Part shown: piece by piece, positions 63,920 through 64,000 of the stretch | How the letters are laid out: each line of letters opens with the position of its first letter | Numbering within the stretch: position 1 is the first letter of the stretch | Assembly (NCBI RefSeq): GCF_000003605.2 | Contig: NW_003151256.1 | Location: forward strand, 185,091-249,090 | Source: Saccoglossus kowalevskii | Lineage: Eukaryota > Hemichordata > Enteropneusta > Harrimaniidae | Length of the DNA: 64,000 nucleotides | Reading direction: 5' to 3' | The notes under the pieces: model-generated | Databases searched by the model: none | What the model was told of the DNA's origin: nothing | Seen by the model: only the letters and a program-made list of their open reading frames with translations | Made by a program: the position numbers and the translations under genes

Positions 63920-63985
63920 ATTTGTAGTAAGTTCCAGACTCATTATGTATGCTGATGTCATGGTCTATTTATAGACAGTGGGGGG

Positions 63986-63995
63986 TATATATAGG
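63986..63995 (+). promoter_or_regulatory. TATA box of a gene starting beyond the window
   Basis: TATATATAGG in a local G-rich setting (GGGGGG before, GGGGAG after) lies downstream of two heat-shock elements. The spacing fits an inducible heat-shock promoter, so transcription would start just after position 64000 on the plus strand. Confidence 0.55.
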
Positions 63996-64000
63996 GGAGT

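Overview
The window is intron-rich, AT-rich (roughly two thirds A+T by eye) eukaryotic nuclear DNA from a draft assembly, with one run of 498 N at 38250-38747. GT-AG introns of 0.2-6.5 kb, animal-type glutamate decarboxylase sequence, LINE and tRNA-derived SINE debris and many microsatellites point to a non-vertebrate bilaterian animal, probably marine. I cannot fix the phylum from sequence alone.

Two protein-coding genes can be read exon by exon, both on the minus strand. (1) At 1179-3688, a three-exon gene encodes a 308-residue protein with two hotdog-fold (thioesterase-like) halves. (2) At 13250-31318, a fifteen-exon gene encodes a PLP-dependent decarboxylase of the glutamate decarboxylase (GAD) family. 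All fourteen GAD junctions keep the frame and give a 564-residue model with the catalytic His, Asp and Lys in place. The residues reported to separate GAD from cysteine-sulfinate decarboxylase are of the GAD type. Only the start of the first exon is uncertain. The two genes share no sequence feature that ties their functions together.

Layout: 1-1178 holds a small foldback element and the 3' flank of the hotdog gene. 3689-13249 is intergenic, with a minus-strand LINE 3' fragment near 5.3-5.6 kb and scattered repeats. 13250-31318 is the GAD gene. 31319-60000 is a gene desert with microsatellites, foldback elements and tRNA-like SINE heads. 60000-62210 holds LINE remnants, including a decayed plus-strand reverse transcriptase. 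The last 200 bases hold two perfect heat-shock elements followed by a TATA box, which looks like the promoter of a heat-shock gene starting just beyond position 64000 on the plus strand.

I found no CRISPR array, prokaryotic-type operon, intact mobile element or clearly new system. The most useful leads are the terminal heat-shock promoter, the GAD protein with mixed GAD and CSAD-like features, an apparent excess of perfect TGACGTCA palindromes, three TCACGTGA palindromes inside the hotdog gene's last exon, and an unrecognised membrane-protein-like reading frame with a diverged second copy next to a LINE at 60.8-61.15 kb.
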